DNA from: an uncultured Verrucomicrobiota bacterium
Lineage (GTDB): Bacteria > Verrucomicrobiota > Verrucomicrobiia > Chthoniobacterales > JACTMZ01
Assembly: GCA_903953565.1 (NCBI GenBank)
Contig: CAJBKE010000033.1
Span: 115,210 to 179,209 of the forward strand
Reading direction: 5' to 3'
Length of the DNA stretch: 64,000 bases
In this document: positions 29,241 through 38,545 of the stretch, piece after piece
How positions within the stretch are numbered: position 1 is the first letter of the stretch
Layout: each line of letters opens with the position of its first letter
Translations under genes and position numbers: made by a program
The notes under the pieces: model-generated
The model's input: the letters and a program-made list of their open reading frames with translations, nothing else
Database searches by the model: none
Told to the model about the DNA's origin: nothing

Positions 29241-29653
29241 GGTGCGATGGTGATGAGGCGCCGTCCTTCGCCGTGGTGCACGATGGTCACGCGGACGGCA
29301 TCCGGCGGGAGCAACGCGGGAAAACGGTCAGCCCATTCCACCACAACGAGACCGTCGGGACTTTCCAATTCATCGTGCGCCGAAGCCCAGATTTCCTCCG
29401 CGGATGCGGCGCGGTAGAGGTCAAAATGGAAGACCGGGCCGCGCGGCGTGGCGTATTCGTGGACGAGGGTGAAGGTGGGGCTGGTGGCATCCTCCGCCCC
29501 GCCCCATCCGCCAACCACTCCGCGCACGAAATGCGTTTTGCCCGCGCCGAGTTCTCCGCTCAGGGCCACGGTCGAGCCGGGTGGCAAGCGGGCGGCGAGG
29601 GCGCGACCTGCGGCCACGGTCTCGTCCGGTGTGGTGGTTACAGCGGTGCTCAC
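29237..29653 (-). CDS. tsaE: tRNA t6A37 synthesis ATPase TsaE
   Basis: 138 residues from ATG 29653. Walker A 'LSGELGAGKTHFVRGV', then 'TSPTFTLVHEY', 'HFDLYRA' and 'VVVEWADRFPALLP', the standard TsaE blocks. It powers the TsaB-TsaD cycle. Length is normal. It is divergent from cdsA, with 91 bp between starts. Confidence 0.96.
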   Translation of the reverse strand: MSTAVTTTPDETVAAGRALAARLPPGSTVALSGELGAGKTHFVRGVVGGWGGAEDATSPTFTLVHEYATPRGPVFHFDLYRAASAEEIWASAHDELESPDGLVVVEWADRFPALLPPDAVRVTIVHHGEGRRLITIAP

Positions 29654-29744
29654 GTCGGCCTATGGTATAGCACTGTCGCGGGGAGGGGGCCAATGCACGC
29701 TTGCCTTTGGCCTCCGGGCTTTTGACCATGCAGGGCCGAAATCG

Positions 29745-30629
29745 ATGGAGTCCGCCCAGATAACTTTCCGCCGCCGGCTGGCGAGCACGCTGCTTTTGTG
29801 GGTGTTGGTGCTCGGCACGATCCTCTCGGGTTACGAGCAGATTTTTTTCATCACCATTTCGGGGATCGGTCTGCTCGCGCTCTGGGAGTATTTCGTCATG
29901 CTCGACCGCCGCGGCGTGCCGAATTTCAAGCTTACCGCGCTGATTACCGCGGTGATTTTTATGGCCGGAAGCTTCTACGCTTTCCGATCCTACGGGCCGG
30001 ACAAATCCTACGACTTCGAGATCGCGGTGATGGTGATCTTTTTGCTCGTCGTCTTCGGCCGGCAAATGTTCCGCCGCACGCGCGATCAGAATCCCCTCGA
30101 AACGATGGCCTACACCCTGTTCGGCCTGCTCTACATCGTGTGGCTTTTCAATTTCATCACCAAGATCGTCTACCTTGCACCGCGCGGCCCGTTGGGTGAG
30201 ACCACGGGACAATTTTACGTCCTTTATCTGCTTTTGGTGACCAAGTTCAGCGACATGGGGGCCTACATCACGGGCTCGCTGTTCGGACGGCACAAACTCG
30301 TTCCCCACATCAGTCCCCACAAATCGTGGGAAGGCTTGGCCGGCGCGATTCTTTTCGCGGTCGGAGGGAGTTTCGGTCTTTGGTATCTCATCCCGGAAAA
30401 GTTGGCTGTCTTCGGGCCGACCGATCTGCTTGTGCTTGGCGTGTTGCTCGGTTTGGCCGCAGTGATCGGCGATTTGGCCGAGTCGATCGTCAAACGCAGC
30501 GCCGAGGCCAAAGACTCCGGAGGCCTGCTTCCCGGTATCGGTGGTGTGCTCGATCTGATCGACAGCCTTCTTTTCACCGCGCCGATCCTCTTTTTCTACA
30601 TGCGGCTGGTCCTCGGTTTGCCGTCATGA
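29745..30629 (+). CDS. cdsA: Phosphatidate cytidylyltransferase
   Basis: 294 residues from ATG 29745; the frame is open upstream only as antisense of tsaE. It makes CDP-diacylglycerol from phosphatidate and CTP in the inner membrane. About eight hydrophobic segments precede the signature 'VIGDLAESIVKRSAEAKDSG' with 'LPGIGGVLDLIDSLLFTAP'. The stop overlaps dxr by ATGA. The usual uppS neighbour is absent here. Confidence 0.95.
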   Translation: MESAQITFRRRLASTLLLWVLVLGTILSGYEQIFFITISGIGLLALWEYFVMLDRRGVPNFKLTALITAVIFMAGSFYAFRSYGPDKSYDFEIAVMVIFLLVVFGRQMFRRTRDQNPLETMAYTLFGLLYIVWLFNFITKIVYLAPRGPLGETTGQFYVLYLLLVTKFSDMGAYITGSLFGRHKLVPHISPHKSWEGLAGAILFAVGGSFGLWYLIPEKLAVFGPTDLLVLGVLLGLAAVIGDLAESIVKRSAEAKDSGGLLPGIGGVLDLIDSLLFTAPILFFYMRLVLGLPS

Positions 30630-31780
30630 GTTTGCGCAACGTCGTCCTGCTCGGTGCCACGGGGTCGATCGGGCAAAGTGCCTGTCGCGTGGCGCGCGAT
30701 CTCCCGGATCGTGTCCGCATCGTCGGCATGTCGGGCTTTCGCAACATGCCGCGCTTGGCCGAAGAAGCCAACCGCTTGCGCCCCGAGGTCTTGGCCGTGC
30801 CCGATGCGGAGGCCGAAGCCGAATTGCGGACGAAGCTGGACTACGCGCCGGCGAAAATTTTCACCGGCGAGGAGGGTTTGGTTTCGTTGGCCTCATGGCC
30901 TAGCGCGGACATGGTGCTGGTGGCCATCGTGGGCACGGGCGGACTGCGTCCCACGCTCGCGGCGCTCGAGGCGGGGAAGGACATTGCCTTGGCCAGCAAA
31001 GAGGTTCTCGTCATGGCCGGCGAGATGGTCATGGCCACCGCGCGACGCCACGGCCGACGCATCCTGCCGGTGGACAGCGAGCACAACGCTATTTTCCAAT
31101 GCCTCGAAGGTCGCGACACGCGGCACGTTCGCCGCCTCATTCTCACGGCGAGCGGCGGGCCGTTTCGCTCGTGGCCGGGGGAGCAATTGCGCGCGGTGAC
31201 CCGGCAGGAGGCCTTGCGGCATCCCACTTGGCGGATGGGCGAAAAAATCACCATCGATTCGGCGACCCTCTTCAACAAGGGGTTGGAAATGATCGAAGCG
31301 CGTTGGCTTTTCGACGTGGACATCACGCGCATCGACGTGGTTATTCATCCGCAGAGCATCGTTCATTCGATGGTCGAGTTCGTCGACGGTTCGGTGCTGG
31401 CGCAGATGAGTCATTCGGATATGCGTTTTCCGATCCAATACGCGCTGACCTGGCCCGACCGCATCGCTGGCACGTTGCCGCCGCTGGAATGGGCAAAGCT
31501 GGGCAAGCTGGATTTCGAGGAACCGCGTTACGATGTCTTCCCGGCCCTCGACTTGGCGCGCCAGGCAGCCGAGCGCGGAGGCGCCGCGTCTGCCGTGCTT
31601 AATGCCGCAAACGAAGTGGCCGTGGCAGAGTTTCTCGCCGGCCGGATCGCTTTCCCGCGCATTTGGGAAATCGTCGCTGCGGTCCTCGACAGCACCGGCG
31701 GCACGGCGGCTGATTTGGATGCATTGCTCGAGGCCGATCGCGAGGCCCGCGAGCGGGCTTCGGTTCTGGCCCGTTCCTAG
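30626..31780 (+). CDS. dxr: 1-deoxy-D-xylulose 5-phosphate reductoisomerase
   Basis: 384 residues from ATG 30626. Second committed step of the MEP isoprenoid pathway. NADPH site 'VVLLGATGSIGQSA', metal/substrate residues in 'PVDSEHNAIFQCLEG', then 'ILTASGGPFR', 'GEKITIDSATLFNKGLEMIE' and 'IHPQSIVHSMVEFVDGSVLA'. Complete at family length. It is coupled to cdsA by a 4-bp overlap, as often seen before rseP, but rseP does not follow here. Confidence 0.97.
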   Translation: MSLRNVVLLGATGSIGQSACRVARDLPDRVRIVGMSGFRNMPRLAEEANRLRPEVLAVPDAEAEAELRTKLDYAPAKIFTGEEGLVSLASWPSADMVLVAIVGTGGLRPTLAALEAGKDIALASKEVLVMAGEMVMATARRHGRRILPVDSEHNAIFQCLEGRDTRHVRRLILTASGGPFRSWPGEQLRAVTRQEALRHPTWRMGEKITIDSATLFNKGLEMIEARWLFDVDITRIDVVIHPQSIVHSMVEFVDGSVLAQMSHSDMRFPIQYALTWPDRIAGTLPPLEWAKLGKLDFEEPRYDVFPALDLARQAAERGGAASAVLNAANEVAVAEFLAGRIAFPRIWEIVAAVLDSTGGTAADLDALLEADREARERASVLARS

Positions 31781-31831
31781 CAACGCGGCTTGCCGCCGCT
31801 CCATCGCGGGGGTAAACATCGCACAGATACC

Positions 31832-32191
31832 ATGCCCACCTACGAATACCATTGCGCGAAGTGCGACAAAAACTTCGAGGTCTTCCAGTCGATGAAGGAC
31901 TCGGCCTTCAAGACCTGTCCGGAAGCCCAGTGCCAAATGACCCCCTGGGGCCACGGCGAGGTGAAACGCCTGATCGGCACCGGAGCGGGTCTGATTTTCA
32001 AAGGCAGCGGTTTCTATATCACGGACTACCGTAGCGAGGGCTACAAGCAGGCCGCGAAAAAGGAAACCGGCGGGGGAACGAAGGAAACAAAAGCTGCGGA
32101 CAAGCCCGCCGCATCCTCCGGTTCGACCTCGTCAGGGGGGACAACTTCGTCCACTTCCGGCGGCAGTTCCGCGGCTTCGACCGCCACCTGA
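31832..32191 (+). CDS. FmdB-type zinc-ribbon protein
   Basis: 119 residues from ATG 31832 ('MPTYEYHCAKCDKNFEVFQS'). CxxC at 8-11 and a second pair in 'CPEAQC' form the putative regulatory FmdB zinc ribbon. 'LIGTGAGLIFKGSGFYITDY' is the conserved block after it. The last ~40 residues are Ser/Thr/Gly low complexity. Members are small proteins of uncertain role, often near isoprenoid or lipid genes. Confidence 0.88.
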   Translation: MPTYEYHCAKCDKNFEVFQSMKDSAFKTCPEAQCQMTPWGHGEVKRLIGTGAGLIFKGSGFYITDYRSEGYKQAAKKETGGGTKETKAADKPAASSGSTSSGGTTSSTSGGSSAASTAT

Positions 32192-32200
32192 GGAATTTTC

Positions 32201-32950
32201 ATGGGCCTGCGTTGCGCGAATTGCGGCTATGACAATGATCCCACGCGGGTCTATTGCCACAGTTGCGGCACGCGGCTGGAACGCGGCGGCCAATCGGCTG
32301 CGCCACCAACCGGGTTCACACATCCGACGGACGTGGCCAAAATGAAAAAGCCGCGGCAGCCACGCGCGTGGGGCAAGCTTTTCGCGTCTCTGCTGCGCTT
32401 CTTCATTTTGGCCGCTTTGGTCGGCGCTGTGGTCCTCGCGCTCTTGCCTCCGCGCGACGTCCCCGCTCCGGTTGCGCCCGATGAATCGCTCGCGGGACGC
32501 CTCTCCGAGTTGGTGGCCGCTTCGGCCGAAGCAGACGGGACACGCGCCTTCAGCATCCCCGCGGCCGATATCAACAAATGGTTGGTCACGAGCGTTGTTC
32601 TGAGGGAGCAGCCCGACAGTTTGGTCAAACTGAAGCCGGAACGGATCTATGCCGTGCCCGGGGATGGGGATTTGCGCGTGGGTTTGCAAGCCAAGCTGCC
32701 GGTCGGGCCGAGCCTTTATTTCGAGGGACTTTTCATGCCCTTGCCCGAGGGCGAGGGCAGCGGTCTAAAAGCCCGTCTTTTTTCCGTCGGCCGCTTGCCG
32801 CTGCCATCGGTTGCCGGTCTGCTTGTGCAGCGGCAATTCGCCGGCCTGGCATCCGAGTTGTCCGGGCCACTCGCGCAGTTGGCGCGCGCCTCACACATCG
32901 GAATCACGCCCGAGACGGTCACTCTTCGCTGGTCCGGTCGGCAGCCGTGA
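32201..32950 (+). CDS. Zinc-ribbon membrane protein of unknown function
   Basis: 249 residues from ATG 32201. An N-terminal zinc ribbon ('CANCGYDNDP', 'YCHSCGTRLE'), a Pro-rich basic linker and one transmembrane helix (~residues 63-82) precede a ~160-residue extracytoplasmic domain ('FSIPAADINKWLV' and 'GPSLYFEGLFMPLPEGEGSG'). It ends in a 4-bp GTGA overlap with the next gene. The zinc-ribbon-plus-TM layout is common in Verrucomicrobiota. Function unknown. Confidence 0.78.
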   Translation: MGLRCANCGYDNDPTRVYCHSCGTRLERGGQSAAPPTGFTHPTDVAKMKKPRQPRAWGKLFASLLRFFILAALVGAVVLALLPPRDVPAPVAPDESLAGRLSELVAASAEADGTRAFSIPAADINKWLVTSVVLREQPDSLVKLKPERIYAVPGDGDLRVGLQAKLPVGPSLYFEGLFMPLPEGEGSGLKARLFSVGRLPLPSVAGLLVQRQFAGLASELSGPLAQLARASHIGITPETVTLRWSGRQP

Positions 32951-34239
32951 AAGGCGCGCTCATTGCGGCGGTTGTCCTGTTGTCGGCACGGCTCCCGGCC
33001 GGAGCGCAGGCCGTTGCCCCCGAGTTGCTCAAGCCGGAGAACCGAACGGTCAGTGATTCGCGCCAATTCACGGCGTTCGGCGGAACGCGCGAAGAGCGTT
33101 CGACCTTGTTGCGCCGCGCCGAGCAATTGAAAGCGGGGTTGCTTCGCGAGTTGCAGGAATCCGATACGTGGAAGACGACGGTGTTGATGGTTCTGACCCC
33201 CGGTGACGGAGTGAGGCTGCGCCAGTCGCCGGTTCTTTTGCAGGTCTTCGACGCGGGTGAGGCGGGGCGGAAAATCCAGATCGATTTCGCACCCGGCTCG
33301 CTGGCCGATGCGGCTGCGGTCGATCGCGGTATGATGAGAGCCCTGCTTCTCGAGCGCGCCTTGCGGAAGCAGAAATTCGAGGGCGGCCGTTTTGTCGAAC
33401 CACCCGATTGGCTCGCTTCGGCCTTGGCCGCCGCACTCGGTCGGGAAGCCTCGCGCGAGGCTCCGCTCTACGCGGAATTGCTCGAGGCCAGAAGCATGCC
33501 GAAGCTCGACCGTTTCCTGCGCCAGAACGCAGCGACACTCCGGGGTCGTGCCCGTGATTTGCACGCGGCCCAGAGTCTGGCCCTTTATCAGGGCCTGATC
33601 GAGCTGCCTGAAGGACGTCGGCGGGTCATCGAGAACCTCACTTTGGCCGAACCGGCCCGCGATCCGCAGCAGCGCTTCGCCCAAACGTGGCCGGAGTTGG
33701 TCGATGATCCCGCCCGGCTGGCGCGAGTGTGGGCCTTGGCTGTGGCGCGCCTCTCGACGCCGAAGAAATTGGAATTTCTCGGAGCGGAAGAAACCGGCAA
33801 GAAACTGCGGCAGATTCTGGGCGAGTTGGATTCCTCGGTCGATGGCGAGCCGTCCCCCGAGGTGTTGCTGGCCTTGTCGCGCAAGGACCAAGGACAATTC
33901 CGCCTCGCCGGGGCGGCGCGTGAAATCCAGGGCCTCTCCTTCCGTTCCCATCCGCTCTACGCACCGTTGGTGGGCGAATACTTCATCTTGATCGAAGATC
34001 TCTCGCGCAAGCGCCGCCGCGGTTTTGCGAAGCGTTTTCAGGATGCGCAGGATCTGCGCGCCTCGCTCGACGAGCGCTCGGGCGAAATCACCGATTACAT
34101 CAATTGGTATCAGGCCAATGAATCGCAGTCCGAGCCCGTGTCTGACGTGGTGCACCGCCTTCCGCCGGCCGAACCTGCCGCCCGGCGCAACGACGCCATT
34201 TCCCGCTACCTCGATTCGGTGGAGCAGCGCGGCTGGTAG
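32947..34239 (+). CDS. Secreted hypothetical protein
   Basis: 430 residues from GTG 32947 overlapping the previous stop; earlier in-frame starts run antiparallel to nothing useful and lack a signal. N-terminal signal peptide ('VLLSARLPAGAQA'). The rest is mainly alpha-helical and charged, without recognisable motifs ('PKLDRFLRQNAATLRGRARD', 'LSRKRRRGFAKRFQDAQ'). It converges on dnaJ. Translational coupling to the zinc-ribbon protein suggests they act together at the envelope. Confidence 0.72.
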   Translation: MKGALIAAVVLLSARLPAGAQAVAPELLKPENRTVSDSRQFTAFGGTREERSTLLRRAEQLKAGLLRELQESDTWKTTVLMVLTPGDGVRLRQSPVLLQVFDAGEAGRKIQIDFAPGSLADAAAVDRGMMRALLLERALRKQKFEGGRFVEPPDWLASALAAALGREASREAPLYAELLEARSMPKLDRFLRQNAATLRGRARDLHAAQSLALYQGLIELPEGRRRVIENLTLAEPARDPQQRFAQTWPELVDDPARLARVWALAVARLSTPKKLEFLGAEETGKKLRQILGELDSSVDGEPSPEVLLALSRKDQGQFRLAGAAREIQGLSFRSHPLYAPLVGEYFILIEDLSRKRRRGFAKRFQDAQDLRASLDERSGEITDYINWYQANESQSEPVSDVVHRLPPAEPAARRNDAISRYLDSVEQRGW

Positions 34240-34242
34240 GCG

Positions 34243-35376
34243 TCAGGAGAAAAACTCCTTGGCCCGCTCGAGAAAACCTTTGGCGATCGGTGTGTTTTGG
34301 TCGCCGCAACTGGCGGCGAAATCCTCCAGTTTTTTCCGCTGTTCGGAGGTCAGTTTGGTCGGCACCTCGACGGCCGCACGGACGAGAAGCTGACCGTGTC
34401 CGGAGCCGCGGAGATGGGGCATGCCTTTGCCGCGGAGTTTGAAGACCGTGCCGTTCTGCGTGCCGGCCGGGATCTTGACCACAGCTTTGCCGTCGAGGGT
34501 GGGGACATTGATTTCGCCCCCGAGCGCCGCGGTCACGAAGGAAACGGGTATATCGCAGAACAGGTCATCGCCGTCGCGGGTGAAGATGCTGTGCTCCCGA
34601 ACGTGGATCACCACGTAGAGGTCACCCGAGGGCGCGCCCCGCACACCGGCTTCGCCGTTGCCGCCCGAACGTAAGCGAGAACCGTCGTCGATGCCGGCGG
34701 GAATTTTCAATTTGATGCGGCTGGTCACCTCGGCCCGGCCGTCGCCGCGGCAGACTTTGCAGGGATGATCGAACATCTCCCCGGCGCCGTGGCAGCGCGG
34801 ACAGGGTTGGGCGACTTGGAAAAATCCGCGTGAGGCAATCACTTGGCCTCGTCCGCGGCATGTCGGGCAGGTGTGCAACCGTGATCCGGGGCCCGCGCCC
34901 GATCCGCCGCAGGCCGAACAGCAACCGGTCTTGCGGATCTCGATTTCCTTTTCCACGCCCCGCGCGGCTTCCTCGAGCTTGATTTCCAGATCATATCGCA
35001 GGTCCGCGCCGCGTCCCTGCCCGGCGGGGCTGCTGGCTCCACCGAAAAAGTGCTCGAAAATCCCGCCGCCCCCCGCGCCGAATACCTCGCGGAACAAATC
35101 GAAAGGATCGTGGAAACCGCCACCCCCTCCGCCGCCCGCACCTTGGAAGGCCGCATAGCCGAAGCGGTCGAAAGCCGCGCGCTTTTCGGGGTCGGCCAAA
35201 ATGTCATAAGCCTGCGAGATCTCCTTGAACTGCTCCTCGGCCGCGATGTCGCCCGGATTGCGGTCGGGATGGTATTGCATCGCGAGCTTGCGGTAGCAGG
35301 ATTTGATCTCGTCCGCAGACGCGCTGCGGGAGACTCCGAGGATCTCGTAGGGATCCCTGCGGTGGCGCGACGACAT
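34243..35376 (-). CDS. dnaJ: Chaperone DnaJ
   Basis: 377 residues from ATG 35376. J domain with HPD in '[12 protein letters not shown]', Gly/Phe linker, four zinc-binding CxxCxGxG repeats ([32 protein letters not shown]) and C-terminal substrate domain. It stimulates DnaK ATPase. Length is normal. It lies 8 bp after grpE in the same unit; dnaK is not in this window. Confidence 0.98.
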   Translation of the reverse strand: MSSRHRRDPYEILGVSRSASADEIKSCYRKLAMQYHPDRNPGDIAAEEQFKEISQAYDILADPEKRAAFDRFGYAAFQGAGGGGGGGFHDPFDLFREVFGAGGGGIFEHFFGGASSPAGQGRGADLRYDLEIKLEEAARGVEKEIEIRKTGCCSACGGSGAGPGSRLHTCPTCRGRGQVIASRGFFQVAQPCPRCHGAGEMFDHPCKVCRGDGRAEVTSRIKLKIPAGIDDGSRLRSGGNGEAGVRGAPSGDLYVVIHVREHSIFTRDGDDLFCDIPVSFVTAALGGEINVPTLDGKAVVKIPAGTQNGTVFKLRGKGMPHLRGSGHGQLLVRAAVEVPTKLTSEQRKKLEDFAASCGDQNTPIAKGFLERAKEFFS

Positions 35377-35384
35377 GGCGGCGG

Positions 35385-35903
35385 TCAGGCTTCGGGGCCC
35401 TTGGAGACAAAGACGCTCGCAGGGCGCAGAAGGCGGTCGCGGAGTTTGTAACCGCGGCGGGTCTGGCGCAGAACTTTGCCCTCGGGCACCTTCGGATCGT
35501 GCTCGTGTCCGACGGCTTCCATGAGGTTCGGATCGAAATCGGCGCCCTCCGTGGGAATTTCCACGGCGCCCACCGAGGCGAGGAAATCGCGGAACTGGCG
35601 CGCGACCATGCCGAGTCCCTGCAGGATGGCATCGGCTCCCGGTGCCGATTTGGCTGCTTCGAGGCCGAGTTCGAAGTTGTCGATCAAGGGCAACAGATCG
35701 CCCAGAAGCGAAGTGTTGGCGTAGCGGATGGAATCTTCCTTCTCGCGGGCAGCACGCTTGCGGAAGTTGTCGAAATCTGCCGCCGTGCGCATGGCGAGAT
35801 CGCGATACTTTTCCACTTCGGCTGCGGTATCGGGGGCGATTTCAGCGGGTGGAGTTGCGGCCTCTTTGACTTCGGCCGGTTCGTTCTCGTGTTTCTTGCT
35901 CAT
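35385..35903 (-). CDS. grpE: Nucleotide exchange factor GrpE
   Basis: 172 residues from ATG 35903. Acidic N-terminal tail, long coiled-coil helix ('[20 protein letters not shown]') and beta domain with '[20 protein letters not shown]'. It releases ADP from DnaK. The start overlaps the stop of the upstream phosphatase gene by 4 bp, so the phosphatase, grpE and dnaJ are probably one transcript. Confidence 0.97.
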   Translation of the reverse strand: MSKKHENEPAEVKEAATPPAEIAPDTAAEVEKYRDLAMRTAADFDNFRKRAAREKEDSIRYANTSLLGDLLPLIDNFELGLEAAKSAPGADAILQGLGMVARQFRDFLASVGAVEIPTEGADFDPNLMEAVGHEHDPKVPEGKVLRQTRRGYKLRDRLLRPASVFVSKGPEA

Positions 35904-37327
35904 AGTTTGCGGATGGAAATCAGGGTGATGTCGTCGTATTGCGCCGAGGTGCCGGCGAATTCGTGCAGCTCCGACGCGATATTATTCACCGTCGCCGCCG
36001 CGCCCTTGGGTGCGTTGACCTGAACGGCTTGGGTCAGCCGCGCCAGACCGAACTCCGACCCGTGGGTATCGAGGGCCTCGGTCGCACCGTCCGTGTAGAG
36101 AAGGATGCCGTCTCCCGGCTCGAGCGTGACGGTTTGCTCGTCCGTGACCCTATCGAAGACATCACCGCTGTCAATTCCCACGGCCATACCCGGCGTGCGC
36201 AGCGGGATGATTTCGCGCCCCGCGGCCCGGTAGAGCAGTGGCGGATCGTGTCCCGCCCGCGCCATGGTCACATCGCTCGTGCGCGTGTCGACTACGAGGT
36301 AAAGCATGCTGACAAACATGTCCTGCTTGATGTCGGGATACATGCGGCGGTTGACCGCGCGCAGCACTTCGGCCGGGGAAGTGGAAGCCTGCGCCGCACT
36401 GCGGAGTAGGCTGCGGCACATGCCGGTGATGAGGGCGGCGGGAATCCCTTTGCCCGAGACGTCGGCGATGACAATGCCCCAGCGATGTTCGTCGAGTTGC
36501 AGGTAATCGAAATAGTCTCCGCTGACCTGGCGGGCGGGGATATTCAAGCCGCTCACTTCGTAGCCTGCGATCCGCGGTGATTCGGCCGGGAGGAGGATGC
36601 TCTGGATATCACGGGCCGTCTGCAAATCGCTGTCGAGCCGCCGCTTCTCGCCGGCTTCGAGGTAGACGGCTTCGCTGTATAGCGCGAAGGCTGATTGCTC
36701 GGCAATCGCTTTGAAAACGGCGAGGTCTTCGGGGCCGAACGTCGAGCCCATCGGTCCGTTGACCACGGCAAGAACACCGAGGACTTTGCCGCGGTAGGCC
36801 AGGCACCCCACGAGGGCGGAAGTGGCGCGCTGTCCGTCTCCGGCCAATCCGGAGAGTTCCGGATCGGAGAAGTTGAAAATGCGCGCGCCGCCTTCTTTCC
36901 AAATGAGCGCCAGGGCCCCGTCGCCCGGATGCACGGGATGCAAACGGAGGTAGCTTTCCAGCGCCACGGGATTCGAGGCGGCTTGCTCGCGGATGTGCGG
37001 CGGGACCTTGACCAGCGGCGCGCAGGTGCGGCTGATGAAAGTCGGCGAGAGGAATTTATCCGAACGGTCGACAAGGTAGAGTGCGCCCCCGTGGCCGTTG
37101 AGGATTCGCGCCGCTCCCTCCACGATCAAACGATGCAGCTCCCGGCGCCCGGTGCCGCCGCCGAACGATTCGCCGAGACCGTGCAGGAAATCGAAGACCT
37201 GCTTTTCCTCGGTCTGCAAGGCGCGCCATTCGCGGCCGACAAATTGCAAAGCACGCTGCTGCCGCATCACACGCCAACCGAGGTAGGCCGACAGAGCGAC
37301 GAAAAGGATAAGCAGTGCGGTCACCAT
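35900..37327 (-). CDS. GAF plus SpoIIE-type PP2C phosphatase (RsbU-like)
   Basis: 475 residues from ATG 37327. One N-terminal transmembrane helix (~3-20), GAF domain (~55-225), and PPM/SpoIIE phosphatase domain with metal Asp residues in 'VSGDYFDYL', 'IVIADVSGKGIPAAL', 'DGILLYTDGATEA' and 'QYDDITLISI'. Such enzymes dephosphorylate STAS anti-anti-sigma proteins in partner-switching stress circuits; a STAS protein lies 69 bp upstream on the same strand. Coupling to grpE/dnaJ is unusual and suggests a link to stress response. Confidence 0.93.
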   Translation of the reverse strand: MVTALLILFVALSAYLGWRVMRQQRALQFVGREWRALQTEEKQVFDFLHGLGESFGGGTGRRELHRLIVEGAARILNGHGGALYLVDRSDKFLSPTFISRTCAPLVKVPPHIREQAASNPVALESYLRLHPVHPGDGALALIWKEGGARIFNFSDPELSGLAGDGQRATSALVGCLAYRGKVLGVLAVVNGPMGSTFGPEDLAVFKAIAEQSAFALYSEAVYLEAGEKRRLDSDLQTARDIQSILLPAESPRIAGYEVSGLNIPARQVSGDYFDYLQLDEHRWGIVIADVSGKGIPAALITGMCRSLLRSAAQASTSPAEVLRAVNRRMYPDIKQDMFVSMLYLVVDTRTSDVTMARAGHDPPLLYRAAGREIIPLRTPGMAVGIDSGDVFDRVTDEQTVTLEPGDGILLYTDGATEALDTHGSEFGLARLTQAVQVNAPKGAAATVNNIASELHEFAGTSAQYDDITLISIRKL

Positions 37328-37396
37328 GGGGCCTCCTTGCGGGATATGGAGAGGTTAGGACCCCCGGTGCCGCGGCATCAAGGCGGGGTTGCCGTG

Positions 37397-37879
37397 CTAA
37401 GCGTCTTTGTGCTGGAGGAATTCGAGCACGTCTTTGAAGCGGACCGCGTTTTCCGGGCTGGCCGCCACGAGATTCTCGTGCGCTTCGACGATCGTCTCGC
37501 GCTGCGCGGGGCGGGGGTCGCCGGGTTCCGCGCTTTTCATCGTGGCGGGCTCGGGTGCGGAAGTTGCGTCCTCCACGGCGAAAATGCGGTCCAGACCGAG
37601 ATTGCTCAGGACGCCGCGGTTGCGGGCATTGGCGTGCACGACGGTTAGTTTGCCGTCCGGACGCAGCCCGAGTGCGACGCCGGTGAGGGTGCCGAGGAAG
37701 GTTGAATCCATCAATTCGCAGGTGGCGAGATCCACCACGAAGGCGCGATGGCCGCGGCGCGTCATTTCCGCGGCGAATTCCTTCAAGCCGGCGCTGTTCT
37801 GGAACGTCCCGCGTCCGTCGACCCGCACCCAGACGACGTTCCCGGCCAAGCCGACTTGCACTGAAGAAATGGCACTCAC
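37397..37879 (-). CDS. STAS-domain anti-sigma factor antagonist-like protein
   Basis: 160 residues from ATG 37879. STAS domain over ~1-105 with the phosphorylation-loop motif 'CELMDSTFLGTLTG', where the Ser after Asp is the expected phosphosite, and 'VVHANARNRGVLSNLGLDRI'. The ~50-residue C-terminal extension is Pro/Glu-rich, then helical ('AVRFKDVLEFLQHKD'). It is the likely substrate of the neighbouring SpoIIE phosphatase. The kinase/anti-sigma factor is not in the window. Confidence 0.9.
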   Translation of the reverse strand: MSAISSVQVGLAGNVVWVRVDGRGTFQNSAGLKEFAAEMTRRGHRAFVVDLATCELMDSTFLGTLTGVALGLRPDGKLTVVHANARNRGVLSNLGLDRIFAVEDATSAPEPATMKSAEPGDPRPAQRETIVEAHENLVAASPENAVRFKDVLEFLQHKDA

Positions 37880-37939
37880 AAAAGCTGGTTCAATGGGCGG
37901 TCGATCGGGACAGCAGGCAAACGTCGTGGCAACAGCCGG

Positions 37940-38449
37940 TCATTTCCACAGGTAGGATTGCGTGAAGGCCACGATGCGGTTGTTTTCGATGAGCAGGCAA
38001 CGCCAAGCAGTGACCGGCCCGTCCCACAAGAAGTTGTCGCCGATCACGGCGAACGATGTTTTCACCGTGCCGCGCGCCTGACGGTAGGCAATTTCCTGGG
38101 CGCGGACGTCATTGCCCAGTTTGGCCTGCCGGTATTCGAAGCGCACGGTGAGGTCGGCGCTTCGGCGGGCACGCCAGAAGACGTCAAAGTAGGTGCCTTG
38201 GCGCTGCTGGCGCTCGTCGGCAGAGAGCGCGCCGAAGTTTGCCCGTGAGCGCTCGAAGTTGATCACCTCATTTTGCGTCGGCTGGAAAGTCTCCGGCTGG
38301 TTGAGGAAGCGCTTCACCTTGCGGAACTCGAAATCGTTGTCGAGGGCGAGGGGCAGAACCGGGGCGCTCACCAGTTCGACCGGTTTGGGCGGCGCGGTGC
38401 AGGAAGCAATGAGCAGGGCCGCGACAATCAGTCCGGATCGCAGGTGCAT
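37940..38449 (-). CDS. Hypothetical lipoprotein
   Basis: 169 residues from ATG 38449. Signal peptide with lipobox LIASC (Cys 17). The mature part is mixed alpha/beta with 'DFEFRKVKRFLNQPETFQPT', 'FEYRQAKLGNDVRAQEIAY' and 'GPVTAWRCLLIENNRIVAFT'. No recognised family. It is divergent from gmhA, with about 95 bp between starts. Confidence 0.8.
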   Translation of the reverse strand: MHLRSGLIVAALLIASCTAPPKPVELVSAPVLPLALDNDFEFRKVKRFLNQPETFQPTQNEVINFERSRANFGALSADERQQRQGTYFDVFWRARRSADLTVRFEYRQAKLGNDVRAQEIAYRQARGTVKTSFAVIGDNFLWDGPVTAWRCLLIENNRIVAFTQSYLWK

Positions 38450-38545
38450 GCGCGCATGAAAGAAGGTTTGGCCCCCGATGTCAAACGGGCCCCGAAAGTG
38501 AATTGTCTTGCATCAGTCGCACGGCCCTCGGAATGCTCGCGCGGC

